A stretch of 8,480 nucleotides of DNA, taken from the NCBI GenBank assembly GCA_937921805.1, contig CAKZUS010000207.1:1-8480 (forward strand). The letters are read 5' to 3'. Position numbers and translations under genes: made by a program. The DNA is from an uncultured Granulosicoccaceae bacterium (GTDB lineage Bacteria; Pseudomonadota; Gammaproteobacteria; JABXHR01). Under the pieces are notes generated by a model. The model was not told where the DNA came from. It saw only the letters and a list, made by a program, of their open reading frames with translations, and ran no database searches. Positions 1-7,095 of the stretch are shown piece by piece (position 1 is the first letter of the stretch; every line of letters begins with the position of its first letter).

Positions 1-1122
1 AGTGCTCGCTGCTTTGAGCAGATATGCGTTGCGACGGCGCCGGGCGATACGTGGTTTGCGCCGCTAACATTCTCTCGCCAACCTCAACAGTGTCTCGGGG
101 GGGGGACCCGTGCAGAGAGTGTCTATCGCGCTTTGCAGTCCCTGGCTGAGATCGGTGCGCAAGACGATGACTGGGTCATGGTGCATGATGCCGCTCGCCC
201 TGGAGTGAGTGTGGCGCTGATTGCCCGCGTGCTCGCTGCGGCCGCACAATACGGCGGCGCTATTGCTGCCCTGCCTGCGAGCGACACGGTACAAATGGCA
301 GCCAGCCCAGCCACTGCATCGAGTGCTGCTCACGGCTCACACGCTGGCTCAGCAGCCTCTATGCCCATGCTTGAGAGCACGGTAGCGCGTGAGCGCGTAT
401 GGCTGGCGCAGACCCCGCAATGCTTTCGTTTTGGGGCCTTGCGTGATGCCCTGGCGGTGGCTGATTGGACGAGCGTTACTGACGAAGCCTCCGTCATGCG
501 CCCCCACACACCGATTGCCCTAGTCGAAGGGGAGCGGCAGAATCAAAAACTGACTGTCGCGCAAGAATGGCCCTATATCGCACAGATGGTGCAAGGGAAT
601 ACGACGGATCAGGTGACGTCCCAGCAGGCAGGCCATGCGGCCATGCGTGTGGGGATAGGCTACGATGTGCACCGCTTTGGCGATGGTGATTTTGTGACCC
701 TCGGGGGGGTGAAAATCGCCTTTCACCGGGGGCTGGTAGCGCACTCTGACGGCGATGTGGTGTTGCACGCTCTGTGCGATGCCCTGCTGGGGGCGATAGC
801 GCTGGGTGACATTGGCAAGCATTTCCCCGATACGGATTCACGCTGGCACAATGCAGATAGTCGTGATTTATTGCGTGAGGTGATGCGGCTACTGCGGCGT
901 GAAGGCTGGCAATTGGGCAACGCTGATCTGATGGTAATCGCTCAGGCACCTAGGCTCGCGCCATATGTGCTGCCAATGCGCGAATATATCGCCAGTGATT
1001 GCGCGGTGGCGGTGGATGCAGTGAGCGTGAAAGCGACGACGAATGAAAAAATCGGCTTTGTGGGCCGCGAAGAGGGCATTGCCGCACAAGCCGCCGTGAC
1101 GCTACTGCGAATATCTAGCTGA
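1..1122 (+). CDS. ispDF: Bifunctional IspDF (MEP cytidylyltransferase / MEcPP synthase), 5'-truncated by window edge
   Basis: The frame is open from base 1 to the TGA at 1120-1122, giving 373 visible residues. The IspD half makes CDP-ME from MEP and CTP. By comparison with E. coli IspD about 47 N-terminal residues lie outside the window, including the nucleotide-binding Arg/Lys loop. Visible IspD signatures are GGGTRAESV (97-123), HDAARP (184-201), TDEAS (about 478-492) and LVEG with the following conserved Lys-Leu-Thr. An Ala/Ser-rich stretch of roughly 17 extra residues sits between the DT and TV positions (about 298-378). After a linker of about 18 residues (589-642), IspF starts at MRVGIGYDVH (643). 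It makes ME-cPP from CDP-ME2P, and shows the metal ligands Asp and His of YDVH and the His of AHSDGD, then FPDTD, IAQAP, VKATT and GREEGIA. Both enzymes are cytosolic. IspF could also be initiated internally at ATG 643, where the upstream AGG is weak. The family assignment is certain; the fusion is read directly from the continuous frame. Confidence 0.95.
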   Translation, partial: SARCFEQICVATAPGDTWFAPLTFSRQPQQCLGGGTRAESVYRALQSLAEIGAQDDDWVMVHDAARPGVSVALIARVLAAAAQYGGAIAALPASDTVQMAASPATASSAAHGSHAGSAASMPMLESTVARERVWLAQTPQCFRFGALRDALAVADWTSVTDEASVMRPHTPIALVEGERQNQKLTVAQEWPYIAQMVQGNTTDQVTSQQAGHAAMRVGIGYDVHRFGDGDFVTLGGVKIAFHRGLVAHSDGDVVLHALCDALLGAIALGDIGKHFPDTDSRWHNADSRDLLREVMRLLRREGWQLGNADLMVIAQAPRLAPYVLPMREYIASDCAVAVDAVSVKATTNEKIGFVGREEGIAAQAAVTLLRISS

Positions 1123-1136
1123 TAGTCGTATCAGCT
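1117..1136. terminator. Small hairpin between convergent ispDF and kinase genes
   Basis: AGCTGATA (1117-1124), loop GTCG, TATCAGCT (1129-1136) form a perfect 8-bp inverted repeat with a 4-nt loop. It overlaps the ispDF stop codon and lies in the 22-bp gap before the converging kinase gene ends. The position suits a bidirectional terminator or an mRNA 3'-end stabilising structure. No T-tract follows on either strand and the stem is only half GC, so intrinsic termination is doubtful. Confidence 0.35.
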
Positions 1137-1157
1137 GCGCATGATTAGCTGCGCATG
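1133..1157. repeat. Short tandem-like direct repeat, AGCTGCGCATG x2
   Basis: AGCTGCGCATG occurs at 1133-1143 and again at 1147-1157, a 14-bp period. The second copy covers the last codons of the minus-strand kinase gene (which ends at 1145). The first lies in the convergent gap and shares bases with the right arm of the hairpin there. It is probably a small local duplication at a gene end; no function is apparent. Confidence 0.5.
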
Positions 1158-2488
1158 GCGATAGCGATTTTGGCACCGCCTAGGGTCGACTGCCCGAGAG
1201 AAAAGTGCGCGCCGTAGCTGTCTACAATATCTTTCACCATCGCCAGACCAATGCCTTGGCCTTCTGTGGCCTGATCAGCGCGAATGCCACGCGTGGTGAG
1301 GTCTTTGAGGTCGGCCGAGAAGCCGGGGCCATCGTCTTCGATGTAGATCGTGTGAGCGACGTTGTGGTCGGGGCTGACATCGGCGCGCACTAGCACGTGC
1401 TTGGCACCGTACTTACACGCATTCTCCAGAAGGTTGCCGAGCACCTCTAGAGCATCGGCGCCGTCGAGCGGAGTCCGCGCATCGACAGGCAGGTTCAGCG
1501 TGAAGCGCACAGAAGGGTAGAGCTTGAGCAAAGCGTTGTTCAGGCGCTCAACAATAGGGTAGGGAGTGCACCAGGTGCGCAGCGTATCGCCGCCGCCTCG
1601 GGTTGCGGCGCGCTGTAGTTGGCGGCCGACGATGACATTCATCCGGTTGAGCTGCTCGTTGACCACCGCTGCATCGCTGCTATTGCTCCGCAGCACCGCC
1701 AGGGGAGTCTTTAGGCTATGCGCCAAATCGCCTAAGGCATTGCGATAGCGCTGCTGGCGCGCGCGCTCGTGGTCTAGCAGTGCATTGAGATTGCGCACGA
1801 GTGGCTCGACTTCGTCTGGATAGTGTCCAGCGACGCGCTCTGATTTTCCACTCTGCAGAGTTTGCATGTCGTGGCTGAGGCGGCGAAGCGGGCTGAGCGC
1901 CCAGTTGAGCGCCCACAGCAGGAGCGCAAGGAGAATCACGGCCATAGCGATCAGCCAGGTGGCGAGATTGCGCCTAAAATCGTGCAGTGTTGCGACTACA
2001 GCGGCGTTGATCTCAGAGATGCTGAAAGTCAGGTAGTGTGCATTCCCCCCTTGCGAGACCCACTGCACACCGAGGCTGAGTCGATACACGCCACGTTTTG
2101 GATCATTGTCAAAAATCCACTCCCCCGCTTGCGGGCGATCCGCCTGGGAGTGAGGTTCGGCTATTTTTCGCGAATGCCAAACAGGGCGACTAGCACGGTC
2201 TCGAATCACGCCATAGAGCGCATTGCTGCTGCGCCGGAGTTGCGAGTCGGGAAGACGTTCGGGAATGATCGTGATCTGCCCGGTGTCATTGACCTCCGTG
2301 GCGCCAATCAGACCAAAGACCATGCCTCGCATGCGCTCTTGCTGGGCTCTGTCGAGCTGCTCGGCAACCAGTGTATTCACGCCAAAGGCCACCGCGATCA
2401 GAAAAATCCCTAGGAATATCACCCCAGTGACAATAAATCTCGTAGCGAGAGAGGAGAGCGAGAAGCGCCGCCGGCTACTGCGTGGCAC
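1145..2488 (-). CDS. PhoQ-like two-component sensor histidine kinase
   Basis: This is an inner-membrane sensor kinase of 447 residues from the chosen start. TM1 is about 18-40, the periplasmic domain about 41-174, and TM2 about 175-197, followed by a HAMP linker. The HisKA H-box has phospho-acceptor His257 in LAHSLKTPLAVL, nearly the E. coli PhoQ wording. The HATPase domain has the N-box with Asn356 (GNLLENACKYG), G1 DDGPG (385-389) and G2 GQGIGLA (410-416). It should phosphorylate the regulator encoded just upstream. I do not see the acidic cluster of enterobacterial PhoQ in the periplasmic domain, so Mg2+ or antimicrobial-peptide sensing should not be assumed. Start: GTG at 2488 overlaps the regulator stop by 14 nt, with GAG 7 nt upstream. 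The frame opens further, to a TTG at 2536 with no ribosome-binding site, which would lengthen the overlap to 62 nt. The PhoQ-type family is well supported; orthology to PhoQ is inferred. Confidence 0.9.
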   Translation of the reverse strand: MPRSSRRRFSLSSLATRFIVTGVIFLGIFLIAVAFGVNTLVAEQLDRAQQERMRGMVFGLIGATEVNDTGQITIIPERLPDSQLRRSSNALYGVIRDRASRPVWHSRKIAEPHSQADRPQAGEWIFDNDPKRGVYRLSLGVQWVSQGGNAHYLTFSISEINAAVVATLHDFRRNLATWLIAMAVILLALLLWALNWALSPLRRLSHDMQTLQSGKSERVAGHYPDEVEPLVRNLNALLDHERARQQRYRNALGDLAHSLKTPLAVLRSNSSDAAVVNEQLNRMNVIVGRQLQRAATRGGGDTLRTWCTPYPIVERLNNALLKLYPSVRFTLNLPVDARTPLDGADALEVLGNLLENACKYGAKHVLVRADVSPDHNVAHTIYIEDDGPGFSADLKDLTTRGIRADQATEGQGIGLAMVKDIVDSYGAHFSLGQSTLGGAKIAIAMRS

Positions 2489-3164
2489 CGGTGCGCTCAA
2501 GCGCAAAACGATAGCCTTGCCCGCGCATCGTTTCAATTGGCTGTAAGGTGTTTTCAGGGTCGAGCTTACGCCTTAAACGCCGGATAAAAACCTCTAGCAC
2601 GTTGCTGTCTCGCTCTGCATCGTCGGGATAGAGGTGCTCGGTGATTTCCATTTTCGAAATGACGCGCCCCGCGTGTAGAGCCAAATACTCAAGAACGCGA
2701 TACTCATAGGCTGTCAACGAGATATCATAGCCGTCGAGTTGGACTTTCTGAGCGCTGGTGTCGATATACATAGGGCCAAACACCAGAGTACTGCTCGACC
2801 AGCCTCCAGTGCGGCGAATCAGCGCCCGCGCTCGCGCGATGACTTCTTCGGTCTGGAAGGGTTTGGTGACGTAATCATCGGCGCCGGCCTCTAGGCCTTC
2901 GACTTTTTCTTGCCAATTCCCACGCGCGGTGAGGATCATGATGGGCGTGGCTTTGCCTGATTTGCGCACGGTCTTGATCAGGTCAATGCCGTTGATGTTT
3001 GGAAGGCCTAAGTCGATGATGGCAAGATCGAGCGGTAGTTCAAGCGCCATATACTGGCCTTCAATGCCATCGCCGGTTTCATCGACGACGTAGCCTTCAT
3101 GGCGAAGTGCTTGTGCCAAGCTGGAGCGTAAATGCACTTCGTCTTCGACAATCAAAACCCGCAT
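2475..3164 (-). CDS. PhoP-like OmpR-family response regulator
   Basis: This is a cytosolic DNA-binding regulator of 229 residues, typical of the OmpR/PhoB family. The receiver domain (about 1-118) has the acidic pair E7/D8, phospho-acceptor D51 in IIDLGLP, T79, Y98 and K101 (ADDYVTKPF). The segment around residues 81-103 closely follows E. coli PhoP. The winged helix (about 128-226) has LTAYEYRVLEYL and a recognition helix near 187-201 (SNVLEVFIRRLRRKL), ending MRGQGYRF. Start: the ATG at 3164 is preceded by AGGA 9 nt upstream, within the end of the PepSY gene, so translational coupling is likely. Its 3' end overlaps the kinase gene, the usual sign of a cognate pair. It probably regulates its own operon, since a candidate site lies upstream of the PepSY gene. 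PhoP is the closest match I recognise; a PmrA/QseB-like role is less likely but possible. Confidence 0.93.
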   Translation of the reverse strand: MRVLIVEDEVHLRSSLAQALRHEGYVVDETGDGIEGQYMALELPLDLAIIDLGLPNINGIDLIKTVRKSGKATPIMILTARGNWQEKVEGLEAGADDYVTKPFQTEEVIARARALIRRTGGWSSSTLVFGPMYIDTSAQKVQLDGYDISLTAYEYRVLEYLALHAGRVISKMEITEHLYPDDAERDSNVLEVFIRRLRRKLDPENTLQPIETMRGQGYRFALERTGATQ

Positions 3165-3169
3165 GCTTT

Positions 3170-3427
3170 TTAATCCTGCTCTATCTGAATGGTGACAATC
3201 TGTCCGCTATCGGTCAGTATTTTGACTGAAAAGTGGGGCGTTCGCTCTTCGATGTCATCTACCCAGTCGATAGACACAACCTCTCCGCCTCCTGCTTCAC
3301 CCAGGGCAGTAGCCGCCGCGTTTTCTTCGTCTTGTGGCGATGGCGATAAGGCGTGTAATGGCGCAGCCATGATTAACGCAGCTGCGAGAACAGTCCCGCA
3401 ACACAGACGGCGGCGCCAATCACCCAT
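3170..3427 (-). CDS. Small exported PepSY-like protein, first gene of the two-component operon
   Basis: An 85-residue protein. A basic N-terminus (RRR, 5-7) and a hydrophobic stretch (about 11-26) form a signal peptide with a plausible cleavage after PLHA (23-26). This leaves a mature periplasmic protein of about 59 residues, rich in Asp/Glu. Residues 35-85 fit a minimal PepSY unit: a short Ala-rich helix, then beta strands around EVVSIDWV, HFSVKIL and QIVTIQIE. Such domains are thought to act as periplasmic inhibitors or signal modulators, and small PepSY proteins often neighbour two-component systems. The two adjacent Cys (9, 10) lie in the signal peptide and do not form a convincing lipobox. 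Start: ATG 3427 has AAGGA about 8 nt upstream. Its stop lies 5 nt before the regulator start, so the genes are almost certainly co-transcribed. Modulation of the kinase is inference from position. The PepSY call rests on pattern and context, because the domain is short and divergent. Confidence 0.75.
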   Translation of the reverse strand: MGDWRRRLCCGTVLAAALIMAAPLHALSPSPQDEENAAATALGEAGGGEVVSIDWVDDIEERTPHFSVKILTDSGQIVTIQIEQD

Positions 3428-3546
3428 AGTTTTTTCCTTAGGAACAGTTTGCTTAAGACATCAAAGATAGCCGCATTTTTCCTGAGGATTGCTCTCGCTT
3501 TTGCGGCATTTCAAACACTTTTGCACCCCAGTGCATACTGCGCTCG

Positions 3547-3576
3547 ACTATAAGGCTATAGCTGTGAATCTGTCCT
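3547..3576 (-). promoter_or_regulatory. Candidate sigma-70 promoter for the PepSY/regulator/kinase operon
   Basis: On the minus strand, AGGACA (3576-3571; 4 of 6 to TTGACA) lies 18 bp upstream of TATAGT (3552-3547; 5 of 6 to TATAAT). This predicts a transcript starting near 3540 and a leader of roughly 110 nt before the PepSY ATG at 3427. It is the best-scoring pair I can find by eye in this 209-bp gap. The poor -35 fits an activator-dependent promoter. No experimental support. Confidence 0.4.
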
Positions 3577-3581
3577 GAACT
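3565..3581 (-). promoter_or_regulatory. Candidate PhoP-box-like direct repeat (autoregulation site)
   Basis: On the minus strand, AGTTCA (3581-3576), a 5-bp spacer and GATTCA (3570-3565) make a direct repeat with an 11-bp period. Its end is 12 bp upstream of the TATAGT -10 candidate and it overlaps the weak -35. Enterobacterial PhoP boxes are (T/G)GTTTA-N5-(T/G)GTTTA placed at about this distance from the -10. The match is imperfect (about 4 and 3 of 6 positions), so geometry is the main support. Confidence 0.3.
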
Positions 3582-3615
3582 TTTTACTAAGGCAAGAGGC
3601 ACATAGCGAGAATGT

Positions 3616-3636
3616 GACCGGTCTCATAATCCGGTC
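3616..3636 (-). terminator. Inverted repeat immediately after the mfd stop codon
   Basis: GACCGG (3616-3621), a 9-nt loop and CCGGTC (3631-3636) form a perfect 6-bp inverted repeat directly abutting the mfd stop (3637-3639). The stem is GC-rich and well placed to end mfd transcription, but no T-run follows on the minus strand. It may be a weak terminator or a 3' stabilising stem rather than an intrinsic terminator. Confidence 0.35.
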
Positions 3637-6600
3637 TTATAGTATGGTGCCTGTGGCCTGATCTCCGAGTGCGTGCAGCACCGCTAATGCCTGGTCTAAA
3701 CGCGCCTTGACTTCGGGTAAATCGCTGTGAATCGCCAACACTTCGCTACTGGCAAAGCGGTAGGTCTTGGGCGCCGCCTGCACGAGAGCGATGAGTTTGC
3801 CTGGATCGACTGAGGTCTTGGCTGAAAAATGTATCCGTCCACCACGGGGGTTGAACTCCAGCTTTTTGATGCCTAGCGGCTCGGCGCGTTGGCGCAAGGC
3901 GTGCACGCGCAATAGGTTCTTGGTGGCATCGGGGAGCATGCCAAAGCGATCGATCATCTCGACTGACAGATCATCGAGCTCGGCTTGGCTTTGTGCGGCG
4001 CTAAAGCGCTTGTAAAAAATCAGACGAGTATGGACGTCATGCACGTAGTCATCCGGCAGTAGCGCCGGGCAATGCAGGTCGACTTCGGTCGTGTCCAGTG
4101 ATGCGTCCTCGTCGGGCAGTTCGCCGTTTTGCAGCGCCTTGACCGCCCGCTCTAGCAACTCACTGTAGTGGGTGAAGCCGATTTGTTGAATCTGCCCGCT
4201 TTGTCCTTCGCCCAGCAGTTCACCCGCGCCGCGAATCTCCAAATCATGAGTGGCCAGCATAAAGCCCACGCCCAGGTCTTCGAGCTGCTCAATGGCGTGC
4301 AGGCGCTTGATAGCGTCGCCTGCTAGCAGTTCGCGCGGAGGCGTGAATAGATACGCATAGGCGCGATGGTGCGAGCGCCCGACGCGGCCCCGTATCTGAT
4401 GCAACTGCGCCAAGCCGAGTTTGTCGGCGCGGTTGATGATGATGGTGTTGGCATTGGGGACATCAATACCGCTTTCGATAATGGTCGTAGCGACTAGCAT
4501 CTGAAAACGCTGGTGATAGAAGTCATACATCACCGATTCGAGCTTGGTTTCGCGCATTTGTCCGTGGGCGAAACGGATGCGGATATCGGGCAGTAAAGCT
4601 TGTAGTTCCGCGGTGACGCGCTCGATACTGTCGACTTCGTTGTGCAAGAAATAAATCTGCCCGCCGCGTGCCATCTCGCGTTGGCAGGCCTCACGAATCA
4701 GCCCGTCCTGCCATTCGGTCACAAAAGTCTGCACGCTGTGGCGCGCCACAGGGGGCGTTGCGATGATCGAGAGGTCACGAATCCCCGCTAGTGACATATT
4801 GAGCGTACGCGGAATAGGCGTCGCGGTGAGGGTGAGCATGTCGACCTCAGCGCGCAGTTTTTTGAAGTGCTCTTTCTGACGCACACCAAAGCGATGCTCT
4901 TCGTCGATGATGATCAGGCCCAGGCGCTTGAAGTGCACGTCGGCCTGCATGAGTTTGTGCGTACCAATCACGATATCGACCGTGCCGTCGCGCAGCGCAT
5001 CGAGCACGCCTTTTTGGTCTTTCTTGCTCTGAAAACGCGAGAGACACTCGACCCGGATAGGCCAATCGGCAAAACGATCGAGAAAGCTCTGAAAGTGTTG
5101 CTGCGCCAAGAGCGTAGTGGGGACAAGAATCGCCACTTGTTTGCCCGAATCCGCCGCGATAAATGCCGCGCGCATGGCGACTTCGGTCTTGCCAAAGCCA
5201 ACATCGCCGCACACCACGCGATCCATATTGCGCGGTGAGAGCAGATCTGCGCTCACCTCTGCGATGGCGCGGGCCTGGTCGGGAGTCTCCTCAAAGGGGA
5301 AGGCGTCGGCGAATAAGTGATAATGCGTTTCGTCACAGCGCAGAGCCTGACCCGGGCGCGCGGCGCGCTTGGCATAAATCTCTAGTAGCTCAGCGGCGGC
5401 ATCGCGCGCTTTTTCAGCCGCTTTCTTGCGCGCTTTGCTCCACTGGTCAGAACCGAGCTTGTGCAGCGGGGCCTGGTCAGAGCCCGTGTAGCGGGCGATG
5501 AGGTGCAGATTGGCCACCGGGACGTACAGCTTGGCGTCAGCGGCGTAGACCAGCGTCAAGTACTCGCTGGCAATGCCCCCGATCTCGATGGTGGTCATGC
5601 CTTGATAGCGCCCCACGCCGTGATCAATATGCACGACGGGCGCATCAATTTGTAGATCAGTGAGATTCTCAATGATCGCATCGGCGTGGCGGCGCTCCTG
5701 GCGACGGCGCTTGCGCTGTCGGGGGCGCTCCCCCGTGATCTGCGACTCGACGATAATATTGAGTGCGGGTAAATGTTCCTGAGCCGGCTCCAGTGTGGTG
5801 CCGTGCTCCAGCGGTCCGATGCTGATGCACAGCGGGTCGGGCCGCGTTAGGAACTCTTGCCAGCTTGTTACTTCGTGCGCACGTAGGCCCTCTCGCTGCA
5901 AGGTGCGTAATACCAGCTCTCGCCGCCCTGGCGATTCGACCACAATCAGGTTTCGCGACGGCGGGCGTGACGGCGGATGTTGCTGCAGCCAGTCGGCAAG
6001 GTGGGCCTCACCGATCAGGGGAGAGGTCGATTCGGTGGCGGTAATCTCAAACACCGAGAGGCCGTGCATTTGCTGGGCACATTCTTGTGGGGATAAAAAC
6101 AACTGCTCTGGAGCGAGCTTAGGGCGCCCTAGCGCCAATTCAAAGCGTTCATGCACGTGCTGCCAGTGTGCATCGACGCCCGCGCGCCATTGGGGCGTGA
6201 CAAATATTTGGGTGTTGGCGGGGAGGAAGTCGCGCAAACTGGCCATGCGCTCATGAAAAAGCGGCTGATAGTATTCAATGCCTGCGGGCAGCTGCCCTGC
6301 GACGACATCGCGATACAGGGTCTGTTGCGGTGCATTGTCAAAACACTCGCGAAAGCGGCGCTTAAAGCGGGCGATGGCCGCCTCATCGATAGGAAACTCA
6401 TGCGCAGGTAGCAGGCGGATGTGATCAATGGCGTCGCTAGAGCGCTGAGTCTCGGGGTCGAAAGGGCGGATGCTCTCGACTTCATCATCAAAGAAATCAA
6501 TGCGATACGGCGTCTCGACGGCGCTGGGGAAAATATCAATAATGCCCCCGCGCACGGCAAACTCTCCCGGCTCGCGTACCTGCTCTACACGCCGATATCC

Positions 6601-7095
6601 CGCATCAATGACCTGCTCTATCAGTGGTTCGCGCGCCAGCTCTTGGCCCGATTCGACTAGTAGGGTATTGCTGCGCACAAACTCGGGAGGCGCGAGGCGC
6701 TGCATCAACGTCGTGGGCGGCAAGATCAATACGCCGCGCTGCTGCTGGGGCAGTTGATGCAGCGTCAGGATACGCTCAGAGACGATATCGCGATGGGGCG
6801 AGAACGCATCGTAGGGCAGAGTCTCCCAGTCGGGGAGGCTCAGAATCTCTAGCCCCTGCGGGGCGAAGTAGGCGATGTCTTCATGCCACTGGCGCACCGC
6901 GCTGGGGTTGGCGGCGACCACGAGGGTCAGGCCATCGTGTTGCGCGGCGGTATCGGCGATGGCGAGTGCGGCGTCGCTGGTTTTGAGTGTCGAGGGCAGA
7001 GCGGAGAAAATGAACACGTAAAGCCGGTCGCGTAAAAAAACGCCTAGTGTAGCGCCCTGTCGAGAAGAGGGCGGCGGTGGTATGCTTGCCGCCAC
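3637..7095 (-). CDS. mfd: Mfd, transcription-repair coupling factor
   Basis: Mfd is a cytosolic ATP-driven translocase that displaces RNA polymerase stalled at DNA lesions and recruits UvrA. The longest form is 1152 residues (E. coli 1148), complete and collinear with the family. The UvrB-like N-terminal module contains WETLPYD (90-96) and LPAGIEYYQPLF (269-280). A basic stretch (about 459-469) precedes the CarD-like RNA-polymerase-interaction domain (about 485-590, with HIDHGVGRY). The helicase core has Walker A GDVGFGKT (630-637), DEEH (731-734), TATP (757-760) and RGRVGRS (902-908). The TRCF C-terminal domain includes LLPDDYV (1013-1019). Start is uncertain. GTG 7095 gives the longest frame, but leaves only 32 bp to the divergent lolC and adds a poorly conserved N-terminus with ATA, CTA and TTA codons. 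GTG 7017 gives 1126 residues and a 110-bp gap, starting about 9 residues short of E. coli and Pseudomonas Mfd. Neither has a good Shine-Dalgarno sequence. Confidence 0.97.
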   Translation of the reverse strand: MAASIPPPPSSRQGATLGVFLRDRLYVFIFSALPSTLKTSDAALAIADTAAQHDGLTLVVAANPSAVRQWHEDIAYFAPQGLEILSLPDWETLPYDAFSPHRDIVSERILTLHQLPQQQRGVLILPPTTLMQRLAPPEFVRSNTLLVESGQELAREPLIEQVIDAGYRRVEQVREPGEFAVRGGIIDIFPSAVETPYRIDFFDDEVESIRPFDPETQRSSDAIDHIRLLPAHEFPIDEAAIARFKRRFRECFDNAPQQTLYRDVVAGQLPAGIEYYQPLFHERMASLRDFLPANTQIFVTPQWRAGVDAHWQHVHERFELALGRPKLAPEQLFLSPQECAQQMHGLSVFEITATESTSPLIGEAHLADWLQQHPPSRPPSRNLIVVESPGRRELVLRTLQREGLRAHEVTSWQEFLTRPDPLCISIGPLEHGTTLEPAQEHLPALNIIVESQITGERPRQRKRRRQERRHADAIIENLTDLQIDAPVVHIDHGVGRYQGMTTIEIGGIASEYLTLVYAADAKLYVPVANLHLIARYTGSDQAPLHKLGSDQWSKARKKAAEKARDAAAELLEIYAKRAARPGQALRCDETHYHLFADAFPFEETPDQARAIAEVSADLLSPRNMDRVVCGDVGFGKTEVAMRAAFIAADSGKQVAILVPTTLLAQQHFQSFLDRFADWPIRVECLSRFQSKKDQKGVLDALRDGTVDIVIGTHKLMQADVHFKRLGLIIIDEEHRFGVRQKEHFKKLRAEVDMLTLTATPIPRTLNMSLAGIRDLSIIATPPVARHSVQTFVTEWQDGLIREACQREMARGGQIYFLHNEVDSIERVTAELQALLPDIRIRFAHGQMRETKLESVMYDFYHQRFQMLVATTIIESGIDVPNANTIIINRADKLGLAQLHQIRGRVGRSHHRAYAYLFTPPRELLAGDAIKRLHAIEQLEDLGVGFMLATHDLEIRGAGELLGEGQSGQIQQIGFTHYSELLERAVKALQNGELPDEDASLDTTEVDLHCPALLPDDYVHDVHTRLIFYKRFSAAQSQAELDDLSVEMIDRFGMLPDATKNLLRVHALRQRAEPLGIKKLEFNPRGGRIHFSAKTSVDPGKLIALVQAAPKTYRFASSEVLAIHSDLPEVKARLDQALAVLHALGDQATGTIL
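7070..7093. repeat. Inverted repeat in the mfd/lolC divergent region
   Basis: GGCGGC (7070-7075), a 12-nt loop and GCCGCC (7088-7093) form a perfect GC-rich inverted repeat over the outer mfd start region and just ahead of lolC. The loop contains an extended -10-like TGGTATGCT (7078-7086) reading towards lolC. It could be a protein-binding site or a chance GC palindrome. Confidence 0.3.

Noticed and set aside
494..949. Minus-strand open frames opposite ispDF, up to 151 codons
   Set aside because: They are complementary-strand shadows of conserved IspD/IspF codons and have no recognisable product.
1862..2413. A 183-codon plus-strand open frame opposite the kinase gene
   Set aside because: The minus-strand frame has a full set of histidine-kinase motifs; the opposing translation has no domain or signal and no ribosome-binding site that I can see.
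3435..3457. PmrA-box-like CTTAAG and CCTAAG upstream of the PepSY gene (minus strand)
   Set aside because: The half-sites start 15 bp apart instead of the expected 11 bp, and the second belongs to the ribosome-binding region (TTCCTAAGGAA).
4847..5501. Several overlapping frames of 64-123 codons within mfd on both strands
   Set aside because: They cover the helicase motifs of Mfd, which are strongly conserved in the main frame; their compositions look like frame-shifted translations.
7058..7086. TGTCGA as a -35 partner for TATGCT ahead of lolC
   Set aside because: The 17-bp spacing is right, but only 2 of 6 bases match the -35 consensus, so at most the extended -10 alone is plausible.
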